Assembly (NCBI GenBank): GCA_036321625.1
Contig: CP143259.1
Coordinates: 372,001-436,000, forward strand
Origin: Peptoniphilaceae bacterium AMB_02
GTDB taxonomy: Bacteria; Bacillota; Clostridia; Tissierellales; Peptoniphilaceae
Direction of reading: 5' to 3'
DNA length: 64,000 nt
Part shown: positions 36,813 to 46,387 of the stretch, in pieces
Layout: each line of letters begins with the position of its first letter
How positions within the stretch are numbered: the stretch's first letter is position 1
Position numbers and translations under genes: made by a program
Notes under the pieces: model-generated
Databases searched by the model: none
Told to the model about the DNA's origin: nothing
What the model saw: the letters and a program-made list of their open reading frames with translations, nothing else

Positions 36813-37334
36813 ATGAAAATAATAGTAATCTATAATTCAGAAACGGGATTCACAAAGCGATATGCCAAGTGGATTGCTGAAGCTTCAGGAGCGGACTGCA
36901 TTGAATACTCGGTTGCTAAAGATAAAAGTATGGATGATTATGATGCAATTATTTTCGGGGGATGGGCAAGTGCCGGCGGCATCAGTAAGCTAAAATGGTT
37001 TAAAGACAATATCGACAGATGGACAGGTAAAAAGTTGATTGTGTTTTGCGTTGGGGCAAGCCCCATCGATAATCCCGATATTGACCCTGCACTCAAAAAG
37101 AATTTTACAGAATCTGAGTACGATAGAGTGAATGTATTCTACTGCCCGGGTGGACTGAATTATGAGAAAATGTCTTTTAAATCAAAGTTTTTAATGAAAA
37201 TGTTTGTGAAAACACTCAGTCTTAAAAAGAACAAAAGCGAACAAGAAAAAGAGATGGTAAAAATAGTTTCGAATTCTTACGATATCTCAGATATTAAATA
37301 TATTGAACCGATATTGGAATGTTTAAAAGATTAG
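36813..37334 (+). CDS. Flavodoxin domain protein
   Basis: 173-residue FMN-binding electron carrier of the Flavodoxin_5/HemG-like type. The FMN phosphate loop is YNSETGFTKRYAKWIAE and the second FMN region is IIFGGWASAGGISK. It begins 4 bp after the CPBP protease stop, with AAAAGGAG overlapping that gene's end, so the two are co-transcribed. Redox partner unknown. Confidence 0.85.
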   Translation: MKIIVIYNSETGFTKRYAKWIAEASGADCIEYSVAKDKSMDDYDAIIFGGWASAGGISKLKWFKDNIDRWTGKKLIVFCVGASPIDNPDIDPALKKNFTESEYDRVNVFYCPGGLNYEKMSFKSKFLMKMFVKTLSLKKNKSEQEKEMVKIVSNSYDISDIKYIEPILECLKD

Positions 37335-37379
37335 TAAAAAGTTTTGAATAATACATTAATATTGTGCAGGGGGCAAGAA

Positions 37380-39212
37380 ATGAAATTATCATTTAATGAG
37401 AAAACACTGGGTATAAAGATTGTACATAATAATGAAGAATGGATGACGGTATCTGATTTTAGGCCGTCTCTTTTAATAAATCAGGAAAAAATATATATTG
37501 ATGAAGCCGGCTTGATTGAACACTTTTATGGTGAAAATAGTAAATCAATTAAATCAGTCTATACATTCGAAGATTTTAGTTTTGAGACAAATATATGGAT
37601 CAGTGGTATTGACGAAGTATTCTTTAAATGGGAGCAGATTAGAGAAGATGTTGCTATAGACAAGGTTTGTTGGCCGGGTCCTTTTGAATTTAATAGTTAT
37701 GACAAAAATTGGATTACATTACTAAACTTCCAACAAGGTCTACTCATACCGAACACTTGGAAAGTAGAATTAGGGAAAATATATTTTGAAGGACTATTTA
37801 ATACTGCCGCGGCAACAATGCCTTGGTTTGCTCAAATAAGGAACACAAATGGTTACTTGGCTACCTGCCTAACACCATGGGATGCCGGATATGATGCAGT
37901 TCATCCTAAAGATGGACCATACACCCATGTATCCTTTTATATGAATAAAAGCTTGGGGTCTATGAGTTATCCAAGGGTTTTCCGATATACATTTATAAAA
38001 GATGCAAGTATCACAACAGTAACTAAGAGGTATAGAAAATATGCCGAGGAAGAGCAAAAATTTAAAACCTTAACCGAAAAATCAGCTTCTTTTAGCAAAC
38101 TTGATTCGCTGATTGGCTCAATGGTCGTCCATACCTCGATTAAAACCAATATACAACCTGAGTCACGTTTGTATAATCACGAAGCTCCTGAACAAAATAG
38201 CTTTATAAGGTCTTTTCATCAAGTAAAAGATTATATAAAAGAGCTTAAAAAACTTGGACTTGAGAAGGTATATGTACACCTGGATGGGTGGGCTGAGCCC
38301 GGCTATGACAACCACCATCCCGACTATAATCATCCATGTGAAAAAGCCGGTGGAACCAAAGGGATGGTAGAGTTGGTAGATACCATCCAAGGATTTAACT
38401 ATTTATTTGGAATACATGACCAATATCGTGATTATTATTTAAGAGCACCAAGCTTTACTTGGGATAAAGCCGTAATGCTTGAAGATGGAACCCATCCGGA
38501 GCATGCAAACTGGGCAGGAGGTAAACAAACCTACCTTTGCAGTGACTTTGCACTTGCTTATGTTAAGAGAAATTTTAAATGCTTAAAAGATATGGGAATT
38601 AATCTCGATGCAGCTTATCTGGATGTATTTACATGCAATGAAGCAGATGAATGCTTTAATGAAGACCATGTAGTATCAAGAAGGCAAGGCTATGAGAACA
38701 GATTGTCATGCTTTGAATATTTAAGAGAATCAGACATCCTATCAAGCTCAGAAGAGATGAACGAGTGGGCTTTAAATTCCTTGGTATTTTGTCACTATGC
38801 ACCCTATGATTTTATGCTGAGAGAACCTGGAGCTCCAAAGTACGGAATTCCGGTCCCACTGTTTAATCTAGTCTATCATGACTGCGCTATAATACCATGG
38901 ATGATGGAAAAACACGAAGAGGAAGATTATTTTCTTTATGCCATTTTAAATGGTGGAATTCCATACCTTAGAAGGGATGGAGCATATCAGAATATAGACG
39001 GATCCTTTGATTCTGACAACCTTCCTTTTAACGAGCATTTAGAAAGATGCAAAATCGTCAATAAGCTCCATGAAAGAGTTGCAATGAGTGAGATGACAGA
39101 CTTTAAGATATTAGATGAAGATGGATTTAAGCAGCAGTCTACATTTGATGATAAGATTATTGTATCCATAGATTTAAAAACGGGCGAATATAGTATAAAA
39201 ACAAATAGCTAG
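37380..39212 (+). CDS. Glycoside-hydrolase-like protein (DUF5696-type TIM barrel)
   Basis: 610 residues without a signal peptide, so cytoplasmic. The first ~230 residues look like a beta-sandwich (carbohydrate-mutarotase-like). The next part looks like a TIM barrel with acidic residues in EKVYVHLDGWAEPG, FGIHDQYRDY, LDAAYLDVFTCNEADEC and the late HCAPYDF-type HYAPYDFMLREPG. This layout resembles DUF5696/GH101-related hydrolases; the assignment is by pattern only. ATG 37380 has AGGGGGC ahead; an ATG-less upstream extension from 37344 is unlikely. Possibly the third gene of the CPBP-flavodoxin transcript. Confidence 0.6.
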   Translation: MKLSFNEKTLGIKIVHNNEEWMTVSDFRPSLLINQEKIYIDEAGLIEHFYGENSKSIKSVYTFEDFSFETNIWISGIDEVFFKWEQIREDVAIDKVCWPGPFEFNSYDKNWITLLNFQQGLLIPNTWKVELGKIYFEGLFNTAAATMPWFAQIRNTNGYLATCLTPWDAGYDAVHPKDGPYTHVSFYMNKSLGSMSYPRVFRYTFIKDASITTVTKRYRKYAEEEQKFKTLTEKSASFSKLDSLIGSMVVHTSIKTNIQPESRLYNHEAPEQNSFIRSFHQVKDYIKELKKLGLEKVYVHLDGWAEPGYDNHHPDYNHPCEKAGGTKGMVELVDTIQGFNYLFGIHDQYRDYYLRAPSFTWDKAVMLEDGTHPEHANWAGGKQTYLCSDFALAYVKRNFKCLKDMGINLDAAYLDVFTCNEADECFNEDHVVSRRQGYENRLSCFEYLRESDILSSSEEMNEWALNSLVFCHYAPYDFMLREPGAPKYGIPVPLFNLVYHDCAIIPWMMEKHEEEDYFLYAILNGGIPYLRRDGAYQNIDGSFDSDNLPFNEHLERCKIVNKLHERVAMSEMTDFKILDEDGFKQQSTFDDKIIVSIDLKTGEYSIKTNS

Positions 39213-39257
39213 TAGCTACTAACGTATAAAGATATAAGATTTTAAGGGGCGATTATT

Positions 39258-40337
39258 GTGAATTTATGGTTAATCAGTTTGATTTTTTCAATTATCTTAT
39301 TTATTTTTATTTTATTTAAAAAATTTCAGAAGAAGTGGATAAAAGGACTTCTCATATTAACATCACTATTATTGGTATTATTTATGGCTTTTAAATATAC
39401 CATACCATTAAACTCCGCACCAAAACCGAGTGGAGATAGAGAAGTTCTCACCGACACGATTTACTACAGTCATAAATCAGCACTCCCTGAAATGTTGACA
39501 AGTGATAATGAAAGAGAAATCCCTGTAAGCGTATGGTACCCAAGTGATATAGGCGAAGAAAAACATCCACTGCTCTTGTTTTCACACGGTTCATTTGGTG
39601 TAGCTTCATCCAATGAGACTATGTTTTTAGAATTGGCATCACGTGGGTATATCGTAATGAGCTTAGATCATCCACACCATTCCTTTAAAACCACTTTATC
39701 TGATGGAAAAAGTGTGATGGTAGACTTCAAATTCATGCAAAATGTAATGGCAAGTCAAGGATCCGAAGACTTAGAAGGCACCTTAAAATCACTAAATAAT
39801 TGGTTACAGATTAGGCTAGAAGACATCAACTATGTATTAGATAAATTACTGGATGATGAAAACGACAATGATTATGAACGAAATATCGATAAAAACCGTA
39901 TAGTTTTATCCGGTCATTCACTTGGAGGATCAGCAGCACTTGCAATAGGTCGAGAAAGAAGCACGGAAATTTCATCACTAATTATTTTAGAGTCACCTTT
40001 TATTGCTGATATTGTAGGTATTGAAGGCAACGAATATATATTCACTGATGAAGAATATCCATTACCGATACTTCACTTCTATTCGGATTCACTTTATGAG
40101 AAAATTGATGAGATTACAACCTATACCATGAATTCCAGAATAATTAAAAGTAAAGACCCTAAATTTACCAATGTTCATATAAAGGGTGTCGGCCATATAG
40201 GTCTCACAGACATGGCACTAGTCTCACCAATTATTACCAATTTAATAGACGGAGGTCTAAACAAACGCCATGCACCGGAGACACTATTAGAAATGAATGA
40301 ATATGTGCTGGAGTTTTTAAATAAGTACAATGATTAA
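39258..40337 (+). CDS. Alpha/beta hydrolase, membrane-anchored (PAF-acetylhydrolase-like)
   Basis: 359 residues. Two N-terminal hydrophobic segments (about 2-21 and 30-48) anchor the protein. The hydrolase fold shows the oxyanion region LLLFSHGSFGVASSNETM, MSLDHPHHSF, the nucleophile elbow VLSGHSLGGSAAL and a late His in VKGVGHIGLTD. Similar to platelet-activating-factor acetylhydrolase or dienelactone-hydrolase-like esterases. Start codon GTG at 39258 with AGGGGCG upstream. Confidence 0.8.
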   Translation: MNLWLISLIFSIILFIFILFKKFQKKWIKGLLILTSLLLVLFMAFKYTIPLNSAPKPSGDREVLTDTIYYSHKSALPEMLTSDNEREIPVSVWYPSDIGEEKHPLLLFSHGSFGVASSNETMFLELASRGYIVMSLDHPHHSFKTTLSDGKSVMVDFKFMQNVMASQGSEDLEGTLKSLNNWLQIRLEDINYVLDKLLDDENDNDYERNIDKNRIVLSGHSLGGSAALAIGRERSTEISSLIILESPFIADIVGIEGNEYIFTDEEYPLPILHFYSDSLYEKIDEITTYTMNSRIIKSKDPKFTNVHIKGVGHIGLTDMALVSPIITNLIDGGLNKRHAPETLLEMNEYVLEFLNKYND

Positions 40338-40350
40338 GATCTATCTACTG

Positions 40351-40382
40351 AACGGGAGCAGACTACTGCTTCCGTTTGTTTT
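40351..40382 (+). terminator. Terminator after the alpha/beta hydrolase
   Basis: AACGGGAGCAG / CTGCTTCCGTT stem followed by TGTTTT. Confidence 0.8.
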
Positions 40383-40404
40383 AATTGTGGTTGGCTGTAA
40401 ATTC

Positions 40405-40632
40405 TTTGAGAGCCTCCCTATGACGAGGGAGGTGGATTTGTGAAACAAATTCGGAGGGAGAGAAAACTCCAATCAACTATTATTTCTGCTTAGAGGTAGA
40501 GGAGCTGCCTCAGCTCCATTTTAGTATCCATTTTACTTTTGTGTTATGAGAGCTATTGTTCCTCTAATATATCAACATACAAACGTGGAAGTGGGCGCAC
40601 TTCCTCTACTTCTTTTATAGGTTTATCTATGA
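40405..40632 (+). repeat. Intergenic hairpin repeat, A head with C-type tail
   Basis: GAGAGCCTCCCTATGACGAG, hairpin ATTTGT-gaa-ACAAAT, TCGGAGGGAGAG, then the C tail with GGAGCTG-cct-CAGCTCC. The tail is a near-identical copy of 35150-35345. Confidence 0.85.
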
Positions 40633-40634
40633 TT

Positions 40635-40800
40635 CTTTGAAAGCCTCCCTATGACGAGGGAGGTGGATTTGTGAAACAAATTCGGAGGGAGAGAAATACA
40701 AAAAGCGACATCTTCAAGTCGCTACTATAAAATTCTAACCTCAAACCATGTACATCTGCTTCTTGGGTAAATTTCATGCAAAGATTTCCTAATATTTCAG
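40635..40800 (+). repeat. Intergenic hairpin repeat, A-type copy
   Basis: GAAAGCCTCCCTATGACGAG, hairpin ATTTGT-gaa-ACAAAT, TCGGAGGGAGAG, then AAAGCGACATCTTCAAGTCG and the tail with TTTCATGCAAAGATTTCC, as at 15704. Confidence 0.85.
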
Positions 40801-40984
40801 CATTAAAATAAATAAATCCTATTAAATGTTTTTTTATATGGATAATGGGTAAATAGACAATATCACTAGTTAGTGATAATTATGTTTTCTCTAAAATATA
40901 ATGACTTTAGACCTTGTGAGTTTTTAAGGCGGATTTAGGATGAATACAAAAAATAAAATACAATTATAAAATTAGGAGGATAAA

Positions 40985-41869
40985 ATGAGTTTTAGAGCAA
41001 TCGAAAAGGTGTTTAGGAATAATCATGCTCATTGGGTGGGAGATGGTTTTCGGGTAAAGCAGTATTTTCCATTAAATCAACCGGAAACTTTTTATCAGAG
41101 GTTTTCGCCATTCATTCTGTTAGATTATAACGAACCTTTCTTTTTTAGAGCGACTCCATTCGAAGTTGGTGTCGGACCTCATCCACATCGTGGATTTGAA
41201 ACGGTAACTTTTGCTTTTGCAGGGAAAGTTGAACATGGTGATAATCTTGGGAATAGCGGGGTTATTGAACCGGGAGATATTCAGTGGATGACTGCAGGTG
41301 GTGGGATTTTGCACAAAGAGTATCATGAAAAGGAGTTCTCTAAGAAAGATAGAATTCTTCACATGATACAGTTATGGGTCAATCTGCCTAGGAAAGACAA
41401 GATGACCAATCCAAAATATCAAGCAATTACAGCAGATCAAATGGGAAAATACTTTTCAGAGGATGAAAGGTTTAAACTAATAGTATACGCCGGCGAAGTT
41501 AATGGCATCAATGGACCGGCTTCAACTTTCTCTCCGATGAATATATATAAAGTTGATATAGCCAAAGGGAGGACAGAAACATTCCTAGAGCCTGCAGATT
41601 ATAATACTGGGCTACTAGTATTAGCTGGAGAAGTAAAAATAAACGGTGATTCTTCAGCTAAAGCCACAGATTTTGTCCTATTCGAAAATGATGGAAAACC
41701 ATTTAACATCACCGGGGTCGAAGAACACTCGGAAGTTTTCATTCTAAGTGGGCAGCCATTAAATGAACCGGTTGTACAATCAGGGCCGTTTGTCATGAGC
41801 ACTAGAGAGGAGCTTAGACAAGCTGCACATGATTTTAAGTCAGGTAAATTCGGAAGTCTGGACTTCTAA
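40985..41869 (+). CDS. Pirin family protein
   Basis: 294-residue double-cupin protein. The N-terminal cupin has the metal-binding GPHPHRGFETVTFAFAGKVE and GDIQWMTAGGGILHKEYHE motifs of pirins; the C-terminal cupin contains LLVLAGEVKING and EVFILSGQPLNEPV. Some pirins are quercetin dioxygenases or redox sensors; the role here is unknown. AGGAGG lies 7 nt before the ATG, and a 180-bp AT-rich leader separates it from the repeats. Confidence 0.9.
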   Translation: MSFRAIEKVFRNNHAHWVGDGFRVKQYFPLNQPETFYQRFSPFILLDYNEPFFFRATPFEVGVGPHPHRGFETVTFAFAGKVEHGDNLGNSGVIEPGDIQWMTAGGGILHKEYHEKEFSKKDRILHMIQLWVNLPRKDKMTNPKYQAITADQMGKYFSEDERFKLIVYAGEVNGINGPASTFSPMNIYKVDIAKGRTETFLEPADYNTGLLVLAGEVKINGDSSAKATDFVLFENDGKPFNITGVEEHSEVFILSGQPLNEPVVQSGPFVMSTREELRQAAHDFKSGKFGSLDF

Positions 41870-41984
41870 ATAGTATTATTTAAGATAGTAATATTTACAG
41901 ATTAATAAATAAATCTAACTAAATTGGAAATCAAAAAGAATAATTAATACTGTGAGGATGATAAAATATAATAAATTCAATCAT

Positions 41985-42015
41985 AGACCGGAAGCTAAAA
42001 ACTACCGGTCTTTTC
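41985..42015 (+). terminator. Terminator in the pirin-exporter spacer
   Basis: AGACCGG / ACCGGTCT stem with a TTTTCT tail. The rest of 41870-42180 is AT-rich with no gene. Confidence 0.75.
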
Positions 42016-42180
42016 TACTTTCATGAATTTATGTTTATTATTAAAACTAAATTAATAATTTACAATTGATAATAATTACCGATTAGTTTTGACTTTATAC
42101 CTCGATTTCAATATAATAAACTCATAAAGTTAGTTTGCATTAACTAATTCAGCTAAAAACATTTTACAAGGAAAGAGAAT

Positions 42181-43923
42181 ATGATTAATAGTAGACTTAT
42201 TAAAATAGTTGATAAAAGTGTGAAGTACATATTTGCAAATGTTGCATTTCAATGGTTTTCTCTGGTAAGTAATATCGCCATAATATTCATAATAACATCG
42301 CTACTAGAAGGATTATATAAGAACAGTTTAGAGAGTTCTAAGCTTATCTTGTCCTTAGTATCGCTGATAATCATTTTATTAATTCGATTTATATGTACTA
42401 AAATGGCAGCGCGCATGTCTTATCACTCGTCGCAATCTGTAAAGTCAATACTTAGGGATCGAATCTATGAAAAGGTGCTAAGACTCGGTTTGAACTATAG
42501 GGAGAAGGTATCTACGGCTGAAGTGGTGCAAATTGCAGTAGAGGGAGTTGAACAGCTGGAAACTTATTTTGGTGCTTATTTACCACAATTGATTTACAGT
42601 ATGTTGGCACCACTGACCCTATTTATCGTTGTGTGTTTTATAAGTGTACCGATAGCATTAGTTCTTCTAGTATGTGTGCCACTGATTCCAATATCAATTG
42701 CAGTTATTCAAACAATTGCCAAAAAACTCTTTTCTAAATATTGGGGAGAGTATACCCAACTTGGTGACAGTTTTTTAGAGAATCTTCAAGGATTGACTAC
42801 CTTGAAGATTTACTGTGCAGATGATTACAAACATAAAGAGATGAATGAGCATGCTGAGAGTTTTAGGAAAATTACCATGAGAGTTCTCACCATGCAGTTA
42901 AATTCCATAATATTAATGGATTTTTTTGCCTATGGGGGAGCAGCGCTGGGCATAATCCTGGTAGCTAATGGACTGAATAAGGATGCGATAACCCTATCAG
43001 GTGCAATTGCAATTATTCTCCTTTCAGCAGATTTTTATATTCCTATGAGATTACTGGGAAGCTTTTTTCATATTGCCATGAATGGTATGGCATCTGCTGA
43101 CAAAATATTTAATCTATTGGATATGCCGGAAGGCAGAATTATAGGGACTAGAGAATTTCCGAAGGAAGCTTCCATTATGTGCCGAGGTATGTGCTTTTCT
43201 TATGATGGAAAGCGTGAGATTATAAAAGACCTGAATATTGATTTTTCAAGTGGTAGTTTTACTGCCATTGTAGGGGAATCAGGCTGTGGTAAATCCACCA
43301 TTGCATCCATACTCATGGGAAGGAGTACCGGTTATAAGGGATCAATCACCATCGGGGGAATAGAATTAACTGATATTAAAGATGAAAGTCTTATGAAAAA
43401 CATTACTTATATAGGTCATGAGAGCTACTTATTTAAAGGCAGCGTTAGGGATAATCTCTATATTGCCAATCCTAATGCAACTGATGAAGATAGATGGAAG
43501 GTGCTAGAGCAGGTAAAATTAGCGGATTTTCTAAGAGAAGAATCAGGACTTGATACAATGCTTTTAGAAAGGGCATGCAATTTATCCGGAGGACAAAGAC
43601 AAAGGCTTGCTTTAGCAAGAGCACTTTTACATGACTCTCAAGTTTATATATTTGACGAAGCAACTTCAAATGTAGATGTAGAAAGTGAAAACGAAATAAT
43701 GGAGCAGATATATGCACTGGCAGAGTTGAAAAAAACAGTGATTTTAATTACTCACAGACTGGCCAATGCAAATAGAGCGGAAGTGATTCACTCAATAGTG
43801 AATGGTGAAATCGTGGAGTCGGGGTCTCATAATGAGTTAGTAAACGCTAATGGTGTATATGCCAAACTTTGGCATACACAGCAGTCTTTAGGGAGATATG
43901 GAGATGGACAATATGAAATCTAA
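42181..43923 (+). CDS. CydD-like ABC exporter half (fused permease-ATPase)
   Basis: 580 residues: six transmembrane helices (about 20-310), then an ATPase with Walker A GESGCGKSTIASIL, signature LSGGQRQRLALARAL and Walker B YIFDEATSNVD. The first of two halves of a heterodimeric exporter most like CydDC, which in enterobacteria exports cysteine/glutathione or binds haem; the Clostridial relatives may export something else. It is the first of four tightly linked genes with YgbA and YbaN. Confidence 0.85.
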   Translation: MINSRLIKIVDKSVKYIFANVAFQWFSLVSNIAIIFIITSLLEGLYKNSLESSKLILSLVSLIIILLIRFICTKMAARMSYHSSQSVKSILRDRIYEKVLRLGLNYREKVSTAEVVQIAVEGVEQLETYFGAYLPQLIYSMLAPLTLFIVVCFISVPIALVLLVCVPLIPISIAVIQTIAKKLFSKYWGEYTQLGDSFLENLQGLTTLKIYCADDYKHKEMNEHAESFRKITMRVLTMQLNSIILMDFFAYGGAALGIILVANGLNKDAITLSGAIAIILLSADFYIPMRLLGSFFHIAMNGMASADKIFNLLDMPEGRIIGTREFPKEASIMCRGMCFSYDGKREIIKDLNIDFSSGSFTAIVGESGCGKSTIASILMGRSTGYKGSITIGGIELTDIKDESLMKNITYIGHESYLFKGSVRDNLYIANPNATDEDRWKVLEQVKLADFLREESGLDTMLLERACNLSGGQRQRLALARALLHDSQVYIFDEATSNVDVESENEIMEQIYALAELKKTVILITHRLANANRAEVIHSIVNGEIVESGSHNELVNANGVYAKLWHTQQSLGRYGDGQYEI

Positions 43924-45574
43924 CAGAACTATGTATAAGATAGGTTTGAATTTGATAGGTATTGTAAAGCCATTGATGGGACAAATGTTTTTTGCTATAC
44001 TGCTTGGTACTTTAGGGCATATCAGCGCTACATTAATTCCCGTTCTAGGAGTCGTAATTATCACAGATATCCTGGGAATAGGGATAGGTATCGGTGGAAA
44101 TCACCTTTTAGTATTCGTAATTATGCTGGCTCTCTTAAGGGGTATATTTCGTTATGGAGAACAATATCTGAATCACTACATAGCTTTTAAACTGCTGGCT
44201 TTAATTCGGGATAAAGTTTTCTATGCACTAAGACGTCTTTGCCCTGCAAAACTCGAAGGCAAAGACAAAGGAGACCTTATTTCTTTAATTACATCGGATA
44301 TAGAACTACTGGAAGTTTTCTATGCACATACCATCTCTCCGATTGCTATAGCAATAGCCATGGCAATCATAGTTGCTTCAACGATGGCAAGTTTTCATCC
44401 ACTTCTTGCATTAGCATCATTGACGGCTCACTTTATAGTGGGAGGATTAATTCCGGTTATTACAGCAAGGCTTGGAGGCGACAGTGGTATTAAATATCGT
44501 ACCGGCGCAGGAGAATTAAGTGCATTTACACTCGACAGTCTACGTGGACTAAACGAAACATTGCAGTACTCAGCAAGTGAGAATCGTCAGAGTCAAATGA
44601 GAATGAAAACCGATGAGCTTTTGGCGACTGAAAAGAAGATGAAAGAATCAGGCGCTATCGCATCTGCAATAACTCAAACTACTATACTGGGTGCAGATCT
44701 TATATTCTTATTTATCGCAGCAGTATTGTATATCCAAGGGAATATCAGCTTTTCGGGACTGTTAATCAGTCAAATACTCATCATGAGTTCCTTCGGTCCT
44801 TTTATATCACTGGCAAATTTGGGAAGCGGTCTTCAAAATACTTTTGCAGCCGCAAATCGTATTCTAGATATCCTTGAAGAAGATCCTGTTTGCGAGGATA
44901 TCGGTGGTTTAGACCATAGAACTTTTAATGGAGCAAAAGCTTTAGATATAAGTTTTTCTTATGATGATGAATTGATCCTAGATGGGATATCAGCGGATTT
45001 TCCAAAAGGAGAAATAATCGGAATACATGGCAAAAGCGGAAGTGGGAAGTCGACACTACTTAAATTACTTATGAGGTTTTGGAAAGTGGACGACGGAGAA
45101 ATCGTCATTTCCGGAGAAACAATAGAAAATATCAACACTCAGGACTTACGGGATATGGAGAGCTACGTCACTCAAGAGACGCATCTTTTCAGCTCTAGTA
45201 TCTCAGATAATCTACGCATTGCCAAAAGGAATGCAAGCCAAAGTGAACTCGAAGAGGCTTGTAAAAAAGCATCGGTTCATGACTTTATTGCAAAACTGCC
45301 GAGTGGTTACGAAACAAAAGTTGGAGAATTAGGAGACAGGCTATCCGGAGGAGAGAGACAGCGAATTGGTTTGGCACGCGCTTTTCTACACGGAGCTCCA
45401 TTGGTCTTACTGGATGAACCAACCAGTAATCTAGACAGTTTGAACGAAGCAGTAATACTAAAGTCAGTCGTGGAAGAGAAGGAGAATCGTACAGTCATTT
45501 TGGTAACTCATAGAGAATCAACAATGAGCTTAGCTGATAGAGTATATAGTGTAGAACACGGAAGAGTGAGCTGA
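43904..45574 (+). CDS. CydC-like ABC exporter half (fused permease-ATPase)
   Basis: 556 residues with six transmembrane helices and an ATPase: Walker A GKSGSGKSTLLKLL, signature LSGGERQRIGLARAF, Walker B VLLDEPTSNLD, H-loop VTHRES. ATG 43904 is preferred (AGGGAG at 43890-43895); 43898 and 43913 are alternatives. All overlap the upstream gene by about 20 bp, so the halves are translated together. Confidence 0.85.
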   Translation: MDNMKSNRTMYKIGLNLIGIVKPLMGQMFFAILLGTLGHISATLIPVLGVVIITDILGIGIGIGGNHLLVFVIMLALLRGIFRYGEQYLNHYIAFKLLALIRDKVFYALRRLCPAKLEGKDKGDLISLITSDIELLEVFYAHTISPIAIAIAMAIIVASTMASFHPLLALASLTAHFIVGGLIPVITARLGGDSGIKYRTGAGELSAFTLDSLRGLNETLQYSASENRQSQMRMKTDELLATEKKMKESGAIASAITQTTILGADLIFLFIAAVLYIQGNISFSGLLISQILIMSSFGPFISLANLGSGLQNTFAAANRILDILEEDPVCEDIGGLDHRTFNGAKALDISFSYDDELILDGISADFPKGEIIGIHGKSGSGKSTLLKLLMRFWKVDDGEIVISGETIENINTQDLRDMESYVTQETHLFSSSISDNLRIAKRNASQSELEEACKKASVHDFIAKLPSGYETKVGELGDRLSGGERQRIGLARAFLHGAPLVLLDEPTSNLDSLNEAVILKSVVEEKENRTVILVTHRESTMSLADRVYSVEHGRVS

Positions 45575-45897
45575 TGGATATCGATAAAAAGCGCGAAAAT
45601 GAAAAAGAAATCGTAAAAAAGATGATTGAGATTTACTGCTGTAAAAAACATCACACCAGCGGTGAAATATGCAAAAGCTGTGATGAACTATGGAGATATG
45701 CTGCCAGATCTACTGATAGATGTCCTTTTATGGAGACTAAAAGCTTTTGTTCAAATTGCAAGAGACCATGCTATTCAGAAGAAATGCTTAAAAGAATGAG
45801 AGAGGTCATGCGTTATTCCGGACCTCGTATGCTTTTTTATTATCCACTGGAAGTTATAAGGCATTTGTTACAAAGCAGGAAAAAATTTCGGAGGTGA
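45574..45897 (+). CDS. YgbA family (nitrous oxide-stimulated promoter) protein
   Basis: 107-residue cysteine-rich protein with CCKKHH, CKSCDELWRYA, CPFMETKSFCSNCKRPCY and GPRMLFYYPLEVIRHL: the spaced Cys pattern of the YgbA family, linked to nitrosative stress and probably metal- or cluster-binding. Its ATG overlaps the exporter stop by one base (TGATG). Confidence 0.88.
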   Translation: MDIDKKRENEKEIVKKMIEIYCCKKHHTSGEICKSCDELWRYAARSTDRCPFMETKSFCSNCKRPCYSEEMLKRMREVMRYSGPRMLFYYPLEVIRHLLQSRKKFRR

Positions 45898-45901
45898 AAA
45901 A

Positions 45902-46300
45902 ATGCCAATCAAAAGAGTTATTTATATTACTATAGGTTGTGTTGGTCTTGGCTTGGGAGCAGTAGGAGCAACGATTCCTCTTTTGCCGTCGTTTCCGTTT
46001 CTAATGGTAGCTGCAGTATGCTTTGGCAAAAGTTCTGAAAGACTTAACAATTGGTTTACAGGAACTAATCTCTATAAGGATAATTTAGAATCTTTCGTTC
46101 ATGGTAGAGGTATGACATTAAAAGCCAAAATTCGTATGATACTTGTAATTACAGCGACGATGGCACTTGGCTTTATTATGATGGGAAAGGTTCCTGTCGG
46201 AAGGATCATACTTTCAATTATATGGGTATTTCATATACTATACTTCATCTTTATAATTCCTACCATAAATGATGAAGAAAAAGAGGAAAAAAATAATTAG
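45902..46300 (+). CDS. YbaN family inner membrane protein (DUF454)
   Basis: 132 residues with two to three transmembrane segments. The DUF454 signature GAVGATIPLLPSFPFLMVAA is followed by CFGKSSERLNNWFTG. GGAGGTG precedes the ATG, 4 bp after the YgbA stop. Last of the CydDC-YgbA-YbaN unit; function unknown. Confidence 0.88.
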   Translation: MPIKRVIYITIGCVGLGLGAVGATIPLLPSFPFLMVAAVCFGKSSERLNNWFTGTNLYKDNLESFVHGRGMTLKAKIRMILVITATMALGFIMMGKVPVGRIILSIIWVFHILYFIFIIPTINDEEKEEKNN

Positions 46301-46387
46301 TAGTGAAGTGGTCGAATTATTTTTATTCAAGATAGAATCTATAGATTTTTAAACAAGTGAAAATTTAATTAAGGGGGTGATATCCAA

